A DNA stretch of 16,837 nt. Origin: Spirochaetaceae bacterium (lineage in GTDB: Bacteria > Spirochaetota > Spirochaetia > Treponematales > Breznakiellaceae). Below, piece after piece: positions 1 to 7,695 of this stretch; the stretch's first letter is position 1, and each line of letters begins with the position of its first letter. Where the stretch lies: positions 1-16,837 of the forward strand of contig JAIRMO010000139.1 in NCBI GenBank assembly GCA_031258625.1, written 5' to 3'. The translations under genes were made by a program, and so were the position numbers. The notes under the pieces were generated by a model, which searched no databases, had not been told where the DNA came from, and saw only the letters and a program-made list of their open reading frames with translations.

Positions 1-1205
1 ACGCGGAATAACAGGCACATCATGGGCGCAAGCGAGCAGGATGTCAACCGCCTTGTCCATCGTTACTTTCTGTTCCACCAGAGCCGTGACCTCCTTCAGG
101 GCGAGGGCAGCCATCTTGACCCGCCGTTCTTCGAGTCTGTCCTCAAAAGGCTGTTCCAAAAGCCGCTGGAAGGGTGTTTTCGCCTCGTCATAGTTTCTTT
201 TTTTCTTTGCCCGACCCGTTCGCACCTGATTTGCTTCATGCACGGGTAATACCGGTTGAACAGAGGGTTGTAGGCATCATAGACGGCTTGCAGGGCGGCT
301 GTCCCGGCAGCCCCTTCGTAGCGGAAATACCCGACAATCTTGCGGACCGTGGCGTAATTCTTTTGTTCGACATAGCAATTATCGTTTTTGTGGGTAGGGC
401 GGCCCCGGGAGAAGGCTACTTCGTGGCGCTGGCGCCACTGGTCAACGGGTCTGTTGATAATTCGCTGCCGGTGTCGGAGTGGATGCCCTTCAGTCCCATG
501 GGAAGGACCGTGTCCAGGGCCTGGAGGACCCAGGTTGAGGCCTTGTTCATGAGGGCGAAGTGGATGGTCCAGCCGGTTTTCACATCGGTCATGGTGAGAG
601 TATAACAAAACTCTCCCGAAGGATTGCCGCCGTCATGCTGGACGAGGTCGATCTGGAAGCAGCCGGAAGGCATACGGGCGTATTGGAACCAGGTCACGAC
701 GGGGATGGCGCGGTGGAGGAGGCGGACGGGCCTGGTTCCCGAGGTTCCCCGGATTTTCATCCGCTGTTTCGGCTTTTGTAGCAGTCGGTCGATGGTACGG
801 GGGCTGATTTTTTTGAGTTTGGCGGCGAATATGGTATTTTTTTCTCAGTCTGATGAGGTCAAGGTTCTGCCTGAGGAAGGGGGCGAATAATTTTCCGCAG
901 GGCCAGGTGAAGTTTTTCCACAACAATTCGAGCATATCTGCGACTGCGGTGTCATAGTACGGCTGATAGACCCACTTTTTCCGGGTTTTTTCAACGAGGG
1001 TGACCTTGACGGCCTGGTCGTCCAGCATACGGAGTTGTGTTTTTCCGATGCGGGTGAGCTTGAAGATCGCGTATTTCCGGCTTTTACTGCCTGAGAGGGC
1101 CAGATACTCATCCAGAATCTGCGATTTTTCGTATTTTCCTGCTTTCCGGTAACGGAGAGCGAACTCCGCCGCTATCTTTTTTTTCTCTGCCATGGTAAAC
1201 CCCAT
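1..1205 (-). pseudogene. DDE transposase (integrase-core, rve fold) of an insertion sequence, frameshifted and cut by the left edge
   Basis: Read from 1205 down to 1, three frames together give one transposase. The N-terminal part (MGFTMAEKKK...) is a DNA-binding region. Then come the three acidic positions of a DDE/rve catalytic core: D in FQIDLVQHDGG, D in GIHSDTGSE, and E in KNDNCYVEQKN. The C-terminus in a third frame (TPFQRLLEQPFEDRLEERR...) stays open to base 1. Frame changes fall near 840-855 (beside an A7 run), near 461 (a missing T in GAATTATC) and near 195-208 (another A7 run). The start is supported by GGAGG five bases before the ATG. The broken frame and the family's usual length (not checked) suggest a dead copy. 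Sequencing error or slippage at the A7 runs could explain two of the three shifts, but the one at 461 has no such run. The exact IS family is not named here. Confidence 0.85.
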
Positions 1206-1213
1206 TTGTTCCT

Positions 1214-1228
1214 CCAGACTCAGTCTGG
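1214..1228 (-). promoter_or_regulatory. Perfect 7-bp-arm palindrome overlapping the transposase Shine-Dalgarno
   Basis: CCAGACT-C-AGTCTGG is a perfect inverted repeat with a one-base centre. On the transposase strand it ends inside the GGAGG that lies just before the ATG at 1205. A folded transcript would partly hide that ribosome site. Limiting translation by such hairpins is a known control in several IS families; that it happens here is inference. The one-base centre means a real RNA loop would open one or two inner pairs. Confidence 0.4.
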
Positions 1229-1243
1229 ATAGAGTATGTCCCC

Positions 1244-1302
1244 ATGGTTAGATTTTTACATGGCGCAAACGTGTCGCTATGGTTAGATTTAACGTGGCGC
1301 AA
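1244..1302. repeat. Two direct 24/25-bp repeats at the insertion sequence end (probable transposase binding sites)
   Basis: Copy one at 1244-1268 and copy two at 1279-1302 both begin ATGGTTAGATTT and end TGGCGCAA, with small differences between. They start 35 bp apart. They lie outside the transposase start and 97 bp before the aspartokinase start. Tandem copies at an IS end commonly serve as transposase binding sites. The outer boundary of the element is probably at or just beyond 1302, but the other end and any target duplication lie outside the window. Confidence 0.55.
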
Positions 1303-1398
1303 TGCGATCTATTGAATATCCCCCCGGTTCCTGATAAGCTAAAAAGAACATTTTATCCTATTGGAGGTTGTTTCAAAACTTCAGGCGGAGGATTATCG

Positions 1399-2763
1399 AT
1401 GATCGTAATGAAATTCGGGGGTAGTTCCGTGGCAAATGCGGAACGGATCCGGTATGTGTCGGATCTGGTAAAGGCCGAATTGCCCCGAAAACCGGTTTTG
1501 GTACTCTCCGCCATGGGGGATACCACGGATCACCTCCTGGAAGCCGCGGAAAGGGCCTTGAAAGATGCGGTAATATCCATGGATAAAATTGAGGAACTCC
1601 ACCTAAAAACCATAAAAGAACTGGGCCTTACCTCCCCGGCGGAAGAAGACATTCGCCCCCTTTTGGGGGAATTGCGGAACCTCCTCGTCGGCATATCCCT
1701 TATCAAGGAACTCACCGGGAGAACCAGGGATTATCTGGTTTCCTTTGGGGAGCGGCTTTCGGTACGGATCGCGGCGGCCTATTTTAGAACCCTGGGGATC
1801 CATGCCCGGGCGCTGGATTCCTGGGATGCGGGGTTTCTTTCGGACTCCAATTTTACCTCCGCCGAGCTGCTGCCCGGCTCCTGGAGCCTGATTTCCCAGG
1901 CGCTCACCCCCCTGATCGAAGGGGGAGTCCTGCCGGTGGTAACCGGCTTTATCGCCCGGGACACGGACGGGAACATCACCACCCTGGGCCGGGGGGGCTC
2001 GGATCTCTCCGCTACCTCCATCGCGGCGGCCTGCGGCGCCGAGGAAGTCCAGGTCTGGAAGGATGTGGACGGAATCCTCACCGCGGACCCCCGGCTGGTC
2101 CCACAGGCCGTTCCGGTAGAAGCCGTTACCTACGATGAGGCCGCAGAGCTGGCCTACTTCGGCGCCCAGGTACTGCACCCCCGGACCATGCAGCCCTGCA
2201 GCAGAACCGGAACCCCGGTGCTGGTGAAAAATTCCTATAACCCCGGGGCGCCGGGAACCCGGATCACCGCGTCCCTGGACAAAAAGACCGGTCCGGTCCA
2301 GGCCATTACTTCCCGGAAAAATGTAACCCTGGTGGACATCGTTTCCTCCCGGATGTTGGGGCAATACGGCTTTTTGGAAGAGGTTTTTTCCGCCTTCGCC
2401 AAATACCGCATTTCTGTGGATATGGTGGCCACCAGTGAAGTTTCAATCTCCCTTACCCTGGATGCGGCCCACGATTTGGAAGGTCTAAAAAAGGACCTCT
2501 CCCGGATTGCCGCGGTAAAAATCAAGACCGGTAAGGCCATCGTAACCCTCGTGGGGGATGTATGCCGGTCCTCAAGGGTCCTGGCCCAATCCTTTGGGGC
2601 CTGCGCGGATCTGGGTGTACCGGTACAGATGGTTTCCCAGGGGGCCAGCAAGGTAAACATCAGTTTTATTGTGAATGACACCCAGGCGGCGGATGTCGTG
2701 CGGGCTTTACATCGGATTTTTTTTGAAGAAAACACCGGGTCCGGTAAGGAGGAGAAGCCATGA
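1399..2763 (+). CDS. lysC: Aspartate kinase, lysine-sensitive AKIII type
   Basis: Phosphorylates L-aspartate to aspartyl-4-phosphate, the first step to lysine, methionine and threonine. The 454-residue product has the N-terminal kinase motif KFGGSS (5-10), GRGGSD (197-202), then WKDVDGI...DPR and [10 protein letters not shown]. Two C-terminal ACT domains follow. Residues FLEEVF (about 325-330) and [10 protein letters not shown] (T345, S346, E347) line up, one position off, with the lysine-binding residues of E. coli AKIII, so feedback inhibition by lysine is expected (inference from homology). The ATG at 1399 has GGCGGAGGA six bases before it. The frame stays open back to 1279, but that extension runs into the IS repeats and is rejected. 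The gene overlaps dapB by four bases (ATGA). A possible -10 (TATCCT, 1354-1359) has no good -35, so the promoter is uncertain. Confidence 0.95.
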   Translation: MIVMKFGGSSVANAERIRYVSDLVKAELPRKPVLVLSAMGDTTDHLLEAAERALKDAVISMDKIEELHLKTIKELGLTSPAEEDIRPLLGELRNLLVGISLIKELTGRTRDYLVSFGERLSVRIAAAYFRTLGIHARALDSWDAGFLSDSNFTSAELLPGSWSLISQALTPLIEGGVLPVVTGFIARDTDGNITTLGRGGSDLSATSIAAACGAEEVQVWKDVDGILTADPRLVPQAVPVEAVTYDEAAELAYFGAQVLHPRTMQPCSRTGTPVLVKNSYNPGAPGTRITASLDKKTGPVQAITSRKNVTLVDIVSSRMLGQYGFLEEVFSAFAKYRISVDMVATSEVSISLTLDAAHDLEGLKKDLSRIAAVKIKTGKAIVTLVGDVCRSSRVLAQSFGACADLGVPVQMVSQGASKVNISFIVNDTQAADVVRALHRIFFEENTGSGKEEKP

Positions 2764-3620
2764 ATATCGCCCTTATCGGTTATGGTAAAATGGGAAGGCT
2801 CGTAGAACAGGAAGCCTTGAACCGGGGGCACCGTATCACGGCGGTGGTTGATCCCTATGCAGCGAAGGATAAAACCCAATCGGGGATACCCTTTTTAAGG
2901 ATTTTTTCGGATAAGGCGGGAGCGGAAAATGCCGGAGATTTGGATCGGGCCCAAGTGGCCATTGAATTTACCATGCCGGATAAAACCGTGGAAAACATTA
3001 AAGCCCTGGCCCGGCGGAAGCTGCCGGTAGTGGTGGGGACCACCGGATGGTATGATCGGCTTCCGGAGGTAACGAACATAATAAACGATGCCCGGTCTTC
3101 CCTGCTGTGGTCCTCCAATTTTTCCCTGGGGGTTAATCTCTTTTACCGTATCGCCGCCTATGCGGCGGAGGTTTTTGATCTCTTCCCGGAATACGATGTG
3201 GGAGGGCTGGAAAGCCACCATAATAAAAAGGCCGACAGTCCTTCGGGAACCGCCAAAACCCTGGTGGAACAGGTTTTAGCCCGGATGACCCGGAAAACCC
3301 ATGTGGTTTGGGACGCCCTGGATCGTCCCCCCCTGCCTGAGGAACTCCACTTCCCCAGCCTCCGTACCGGGTCCATGCCGGGGATCCATTCCCTTTTTTT
3401 TGATTCCCCGGCGGATACCATCGAAATAACCCATACCGCCCGGAACCGGGAAGGGTTCGCCCGGGGGGCGATCCAGGCCGCGGAATGGCTCCTGTTCGGT
3501 ACCGGACCGGGGCGGGACCTCCCTTCCCCCCGCCTTGGGGTTTTTACCATGGACGACGTACTCAAGGATATTTTAGCCCCCCTCATCCAAGGTGGCAGTG
3601 ATTTATTCAACCGAGAATAA
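2760..3620 (+). CDS. dapB: 4-hydroxy-tetrahydrodipicolinate reductase
   Basis: Reduces the DapA product to tetrahydrodipicolinate with NAD(P)H. The 286-residue protein starts with a Rossmann motif GYGKMG (7-12), has GTTGW in the middle, and carries the family signature ESHHNKKADSPSGTA (about 151-165). H153 matches the E. coli catalytic H159, and K157 matches K163. The length is slightly above the usual 240-275. The start overlaps the lysC stop as ATGA, with GGAGG just upstream, so the two are probably translationally coupled. The stop codon lies inside a long hairpin (separate entry). dapA follows, the reverse of pathway order. Confidence 0.95.
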   Translation: MNIALIGYGKMGRLVEQEALNRGHRITAVVDPYAAKDKTQSGIPFLRIFSDKAGAENAGDLDRAQVAIEFTMPDKTVENIKALARRKLPVVVGTTGWYDRLPEVTNIINDARSSLLWSSNFSLGVNLFYRIAAYAAEVFDLFPEYDVGGLESHHNKKADSPSGTAKTLVEQVLARMTRKTHVVWDALDRPPLPEELHFPSLRTGSMPGIHSLFFDSPADTIEITHTARNREGFARGAIQAAEWLLFGTGPGRDLPSPRLGVFTMDDVLKDILAPLIQGGSDLFNRE

Positions 3621-3628
3621 ATCACTGC
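3595..3628 (+). other. 14-bp perfect hairpin covering the dapB stop codon
   Basis: GCAGTGATTTATTC (3595-3608), loop AACCGA, GAATAAATCACTGC (3615-3628). The stem has no mismatch and contains the dapB stop TAA (3618-3620). Only CTCCTTTAATG follows, without a U run, so a strong intrinsic terminator is unlikely. A processing or mRNA-stability element, or a partial block that sets the dapA level against lysC-dapB, fits better. The dapA ribosome site lies about 28 bases downstream and is not in the stem. Confidence 0.75.
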
Positions 3629-3665
3629 TCCTTTAATGTGGGATAAATTTTTTATGGAGCCTGCT

Positions 3666-4583
3666 ATGAAAGTTTTTCAAGGGGCCTACACGGCTCTCAT
3701 CACCCCTATGTACGAAAATGGGGATGTGGATTATGACGGATTTAGGGAACTCATCCGTTTCCAGATCCAAGAGGGAATCGACGGCTTGGTCCCCCTGGGA
3801 ACTACCGGCGAGACCCCAACTCTGGAGGAGGATGAGGAAGAAAAACTCCTCAAGATCGCGGTGGAGGAAGTAAAGGGCCGGATCCCCATCGTCGCCGGGG
3901 CTGGTTCCAATTCGACCAAATACGCCGTCAAATACGTCAAACGGGCCAAGGACCTGGGGGCCGACGCCGCCCTGGTGGTTACCCCCTATTACAATAAACC
4001 CAATGACGAGGGGCTCCTCCGGCACTTTGAGGCGGTTACCGCCGAAGGGGGGCTGCCGGTGATCATTTACAACATCGCCTCCCGGACCGGGCGGAACATT
4101 CCCCCGGCCCTGATGGAACGGCTTTCCCGAGTCCCCGGTATCATCGGGGTAAAGGAAGCCTCCGGGGACCTGGCCCAGATCGGGGACATCATCCGGGATA
4201 CGGCGGGGCCGCGGAAAGCCGAGGGGGGGGGCTTCACGGTTCTTTCCGGGGACGACGCCCTGACCCTGCCCCTGATGGCCCTGGGGGGGGACGGGGTCAT
4301 CTCGGTGGTTTCCAACCTGATCCCCCGCCGGATCGCCACTTTGGCGGGGGCCTGCCGGGCCGGTAATTTTGAGGAGGCCCGGAGGCTTCACTACGAGTTA
4401 TTGCCCTTGGTTAAGACGGCCTTTATCGAAACCAACCCCATCCCCATCAAGGCGGCCATGACCTGGGCGGGCCTTCCCGGAGGACCGGCCCGGCTTCCCC
4501 TGGGCCCCCTCTCCCCGGAAAACGGGAAACGCCTCTACGGGGTCCTGGAGGCCCTGGGGCTGACGAAGGGCGGCCTGAAATGA
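3666..4583 (+). CDS. dapA: 4-hydroxy-tetrahydrodipicolinate synthase
   Basis: Condenses pyruvate with aspartate semialdehyde, the committed step to lysine. The 305-residue TIM barrel has GTTGE (45-49), YYNKP (108-112), Y135 and R140 in YNIASRTGR, and the Schiff-base lysine K163 in IGVKEASGD, matching E. coli K161. The ATG at 3666 is chosen because GGAG (3656-3659) lies six bases before it. In-frame ATGs at 3636 and 3654 lack a ribosome site and would add 10 or 4 residues. The gene contains runs of nine G (4223-4231) and eight G (4283-4290), both inside intact glycine codons. A 55-nt gap without visible signals separates it from the exonuclease gene. Confidence 0.95.
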   Translation: MKVFQGAYTALITPMYENGDVDYDGFRELIRFQIQEGIDGLVPLGTTGETPTLEEDEEEKLLKIAVEEVKGRIPIVAGAGSNSTKYAVKYVKRAKDLGADAALVVTPYYNKPNDEGLLRHFEAVTAEGGLPVIIYNIASRTGRNIPPALMERLSRVPGIIGVKEASGDLAQIGDIIRDTAGPRKAEGGGFTVLSGDDALTLPLMALGGDGVISVVSNLIPRRIATLAGACRAGNFEEARRLHYELLPLVKTAFIETNPIPIKAAMTWAGLPGGPARLPLGPLSPENGKRLYGVLEALGLTKGGLK

Positions 4584-4638
4584 GCCTCCGCGGGGCAGGG
4601 CTGTGAATCGAAGGTTGTGAGCCAAAGGCGGTATACCG

Positions 4639-5241
4639 ATGCGTAACGAAGCCCTCATACCCCCCCTGAAACCGGTCATATTTTTTGACGTGGAAACCAA
4701 CGGGTTACACAAAGATTCCAGCGTCCTTTCAATTACGGCGATAAAAGCCCTTTATAACGGAAAGGATGTCGATACCATCGAAACAATCTTTACCCGTTTC
4801 TACTACCGGAATCCCGGGGAGCCGCAAAACTCCGCCGCTCTGGAGGTTAACGGTCTAACCGACGAGGTGATCCGTAAAAACCGGGGTAACGCCCTATATG
4901 CGGAACATTTCCGTGGTGATACGGACTTTAAAGCCCTCTGTACCGGGGTACGCCACTATGTAGGCCACAATATCGCTTTTGACCGGAAGTTTGTCGCCTT
5001 CCCCCTGAAACACTGCTTTTGTACGATGAGGGAAAATACCGCGATGCTCAAAATCAGACGGTATACCGGGGGCTTTAAATACCCCCGGCTCAGTGAAGCC
5101 GCGGCGTTTTACGGGCTTTCCCCGGACATGAACAAGCTGCACGGCAGTGAGTATGACACCCGGTTGACCTATGAAATTTTCAGGAAAATGATGAACGAAA
5201 GCCGGACAAAAAAACGGGTTTATGAATTTTTAAACCGGTGA
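4639..5241 (+). CDS. DEDDh-family 3'-5' exonuclease
   Basis: This 200-residue protein has the full DEDDh set of the RNase T / DnaQ exonuclease superfamily: D17 and E19 in FFDVETNG, D115 in GHNIAFDRKF, H168 and D173 in LHGSEYDT. It should be a metal-dependent 3'-5' exonuclease on DNA or RNA; the substrate cannot be read from sequence. It has no polymerase, helicase or GIY-YIG domain, so it is a stand-alone enzyme. AAGGCGG about eight bases before the ATG is a modest ribosome site. It sits between dapA and asd, yet has no known link to lysine synthesis, and its less GC-rich wording than the neighbours hints at an insertion into the locus. A small hairpin (AACCGG-TGAG-CCGGTT, 5233-5248) covers its stop codon. 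Confidence 0.85.
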   Translation: MRNEALIPPLKPVIFFDVETNGLHKDSSVLSITAIKALYNGKDVDTIETIFTRFYYRNPGEPQNSAALEVNGLTDEVIRKNRGNALYAEHFRGDTDFKALCTGVRHYVGHNIAFDRKFVAFPLKHCFCTMRENTAMLKIRRYTGGFKYPRLSEAAAFYGLSPDMNKLHGSEYDTRLTYEIFRKMMNESRTKKRVYEFLNR

Positions 5242-5260
5242 GCCGGTTCCAAAATTTCAG

Positions 5261-5289
5261 TAGGCAAAACAATTTGTTTTTGTTAGAAT
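5261..5289 (+). promoter_or_regulatory. Probable promoter of asd-lysA-dapL with a palindrome in its spacer
   Basis: An extended -10, TGT-TAGAAT (5281-5289), lies 17 bases after a weak -35, TAGGCA (5261-5266). Transcription would begin near 5296, just before the asd ribosome site. The spacer holds AAAACAA-T-TTGTTTT (5266-5280), a perfect palindrome of 7-bp arms placed where a repressor operator would sit. No regulator is encoded in the window. Confidence 0.5.
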
Positions 5290-5308
5290 GAGACGTATGG
5301 AGGGAAAT

Positions 5309-6409
5309 ATGGGAAAGATCCCCGTAGGAATACTCGGCGCAACCGGTATGGTAGGGCAGCAGTACATCGCCCTCCTGGAAAATCATCCCTGGTTTGAGGT
5401 GCGCTACCTGGCCGCTTCCCCCCGGAGCGCCGGTAAAACATACCGGGAGGCCGCGGCGGGACGCTGGCATTTGGTCAAACCCTGTCCCGATGCCGTGGGG
5501 GCGCTTATGGTGGAGGACGCAAACGACGTGTCCCGGGCAACGGCGGCCGGTATAGGGGGGGAATGCGCCTTTGTTTTCTCCGCCCTGGAAATGGGCAAAG
5601 ACGAGATCCGGGCCCTGGAAGAAGCCTATGCCGCCTCGGGTATCCCCGTGGTGTCCAATGCCTCCGCCCACCGCTGGACCCCCGACGTACCTATGGTCAT
5701 CCCCGAAATAAACCCCCACCACTTGGATATTATCCCCATCCAGCGGAAAAACCGGGGCTGGGACCGGGGGTTTATCGTGGTAAAGCCCAACTGTTCCATC
5801 CAGAGCTACCTGACCCCCCTCTACGCCCTGACAAGAGCGGGCTACCCGATCAGCCGGATCTTCGTTACCACCCTGCAGGCGGTATCCGGCGCGGGTTATC
5901 CCGGGGTCCCCAGCCTGGACATGATCGACAACGTGGTCCCCTATATCGGGGGGGAGGAGGAGAAGACCGAACAGGAGCCCCTGAAGATTCTGGGGACCCT
6001 CAAAAATGACGGGATCGAAAACGCGGCCGTCCCCCGGATCAGCGCCCACTGCAACCGGGTCCCGGTAAGTGACGGCCACACCGCCTGTCTCAGCCTGGAA
6101 TTTGCCGGTTCCAAGCCCTCCGTCGACGAGGTAAAGCAGATTTGGGCCGCCTTTACCGCCCTGCCCCAAGAGCTGGACCTTCCCCTGGCCCCAAAACGGC
6201 CCATCATCCTGCGGGAAGAGCCGGACCGGCCCCAGCCCCGGAAGGACCGGGACACCGACAAGGCTATGGCCGTAACCCTGGGCCGGCTCCGGCCCTGTAA
6301 CATCTTCGACCTCCGGTTTACCGCCCTCTCCCACAATACCGTCCGGGGGGCCGCCGGCGGGGGGATCCTCAACGCGGAACTCCTCAAAGCCAAGGAGTAC
6401 CTTTCGTGA
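5309..6409 (+). CDS. asd: Aspartate-semialdehyde dehydrogenase, archaeal/fungal type
   Basis: Reduces aspartyl phosphate to aspartate semialdehyde, using NADPH in most of the family. The 366-residue product has the nucleotide motif GATGMVG (10-16), the catalytic cysteine C162 in KPNCSIQ, and the substrate-side stretch SAHCNRVPVSDGH. The text around SGAGYPGVPSLDMIDN and the GGEEEKTEQEP loop resembles the archaeal and fungal branch rather than the E. coli one. GGAGGG lies four bases before the ATG at 5309. Upstream ATGs at 5288 and 5297 overlap the proposed -10 or transcription start and are rejected. It overlaps lysA by four bases (GTGA). Confidence 0.94.
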   Translation: MGKIPVGILGATGMVGQQYIALLENHPWFEVRYLAASPRSAGKTYREAAAGRWHLVKPCPDAVGALMVEDANDVSRATAAGIGGECAFVFSALEMGKDEIRALEEAYAASGIPVVSNASAHRWTPDVPMVIPEINPHHLDIIPIQRKNRGWDRGFIVVKPNCSIQSYLTPLYALTRAGYPISRIFVTTLQAVSGAGYPGVPSLDMIDNVVPYIGGEEEKTEQEPLKILGTLKNDGIENAAVPRISAHCNRVPVSDGHTACLSLEFAGSKPSVDEVKQIWAAFTALPQELDLPLAPKRPIILREEPDRPQPRKDRDTDKAMAVTLGRLRPCNIFDLRFTALSHNTVRGAAGGGILNAELLKAKEYLS

Positions 6410-7695
6410 AAGTCAAGACCTTCCCCCTGTCCAAGGCCCGGCTCGACGAAGCGGTCCGCCGCTTCCCAACCCCCTTCTACCTCTACGACGAGGGGGCCAT
6501 CCGGGAGAACGCCCGGGCCGTCCTCCGGGCGTTTTCGATGTTTCCCGCGTTCAAAGAGTATTTTGCCGTGAAGGCCCTGCCCAATCCCTTCATCCTCAAG
6601 ATTCTCGCCGCCGAGGGGTTTGGGACGGATTGTTCCAGTTACCCGGAACTGCTCCTTTCGGACATGGCGGGGATCCGGGGGGAGGACGTTATGTTCACCT
6701 CCAACGAGACCCCCGCCGGGGAATACCGGGCGGCCCGGGACCTGGGGGCGATCATCAACCTGGACGATTTTACCCACATCGATTTCCTGGAAAAGGCTAC
6801 GGGTCTCCCCCCCGTCCTCTCCTGCCGCTACAACCCCGGGCCCCTCAAGGGGGGGAACGCCATCATCGGGAAGCCCGAAGAGGCAAAATACGGCTTTACC
6901 CGGGACCAGATCATCCGGGCCTACGGGCTCCTCAAGGAAAAGGGGGTCCGGCGTTTCGCCCTGCATACCATGGTGGCCTCCAATGAACTCAAAGAGGAAT
7001 ACCACGTCGAAACCGCCCGGCTCCTCTTTGAGCTGGCGGTGGAGATCTGGGAAAAAACCGGGGTGCGGCTGGAATTTGTCAACCTCGGCGGGGGGGTGGG
7101 CATCCCCTACCGTCCCGGGGAGGAGGCGGTGGATTACGGCCGCCTGGCCGCGGGAATCCGGGAGGTCTACGAGGGGATCATCGTGCCCGCCGGGCTTCAC
7201 CCCCTGGGGATCCGCACCGAATGGGGCCGGGCGATCACCGGCCCCTACGGATGGCTCGTAAGCCGGGCGATCCACACCAAGCATATCTACCGGGAGTACA
7301 TCGGTCTGGACGCCTCCATGGCGGACCTGATGCGGCCCGGCCTCTACGGGGCCTACCACCACATCACCGTGCCGGGCAAGGAGGAGGCCCCCGCCGAGGC
7401 GGTCTACGACGTGGTAGGCGGCCTCTGCGAAAACAACGACAAATTCGCCGTTCAGCGGCCCCTGCCCCGGATTGAAGCGGGGGACTACCTGGTGATCCAC
7501 GACGCCGGGGCCCACGGCAGGGCCATGGGGTTCAACTACAACGGCAAACTCCGCTGTGGGGAACTGCTCCTCCGGCCCGACGGAGAGATCCTCCCCATCC
7601 GCCGGAGCGAAACCGTGGAGGACTATTTTGCCACCCTGGACCGGGCCGCCCTTGCGGAATTTGACGGCCCCTATGACCTAAAGGAGCGTCCATGA
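6406..7695 (+). CDS. lysA: Diaminopimelate decarboxylase (PLP, alanine-racemase-like fold)
   Basis: Decarboxylates meso-diaminopimelate to L-lysine. The 429-residue protein carries the PLP lysine K56 in YFAVKALPNP, the phosphate-binding glycine stretch NLGGGVG, EWGR in the usual EPGR place, and CENND (C341) in place of the common CESGD at the dimer active site. These variants mark a divergent branch, so a related substrate is possible. The lysine gene context still makes LysA by far the best call. The start is GTG, with AAGGAG eight bases upstream, overlapping the asd stop. It overlaps dapL by four bases. Confidence 0.9.
   Translation: MKVKTFPLSKARLDEAVRRFPTPFYLYDEGAIRENARAVLRAFSMFPAFKEYFAVKALPNPFILKILAAEGFGTDCSSYPELLLSDMAGIRGEDVMFTSNETPAGEYRAARDLGAIINLDDFTHIDFLEKATGLPPVLSCRYNPGPLKGGNAIIGKPEEAKYGFTRDQIIRAYGLLKEKGVRRFALHTMVASNELKEEYHVETARLLFELAVEIWEKTGVRLEFVNLGGGVGIPYRPGEEAVDYGRLAAGIREVYEGIIVPAGLHPLGIRTEWGRAITGPYGWLVSRAIHTKHIYREYIGLDASMADLMRPGLYGAYHHITVPGKEEAPAEAVYDVVGGLCENNDKFAVQRPLPRIEAGDYLVIHDAGAHGRAMGFNYNGKLRCGELLLRPDGEILPIRRSETVEDYFATLDRAALAEFDGPYDLKERP

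Noticed and set aside
1279..1398. N-terminal extension of LysC by 40 codons
   Set aside because: Begins inside the IS end repeat; the kinase motif and a strong ribosome site fit the ATG at 1399.
1303..1398. Lysine riboswitch before lysC
   Set aside because: Only 96 bases are available, far less than the known L-box aptamer, and I see none of its stems.
5941..7515. Long open frame on the minus strand (524 codons), and a similar one at 5180-6334
   Set aside because: Antisense to asd and lysA, low-complexity G/P/R-rich text with no domain; open only because of high GC and codon bias on the + strand.
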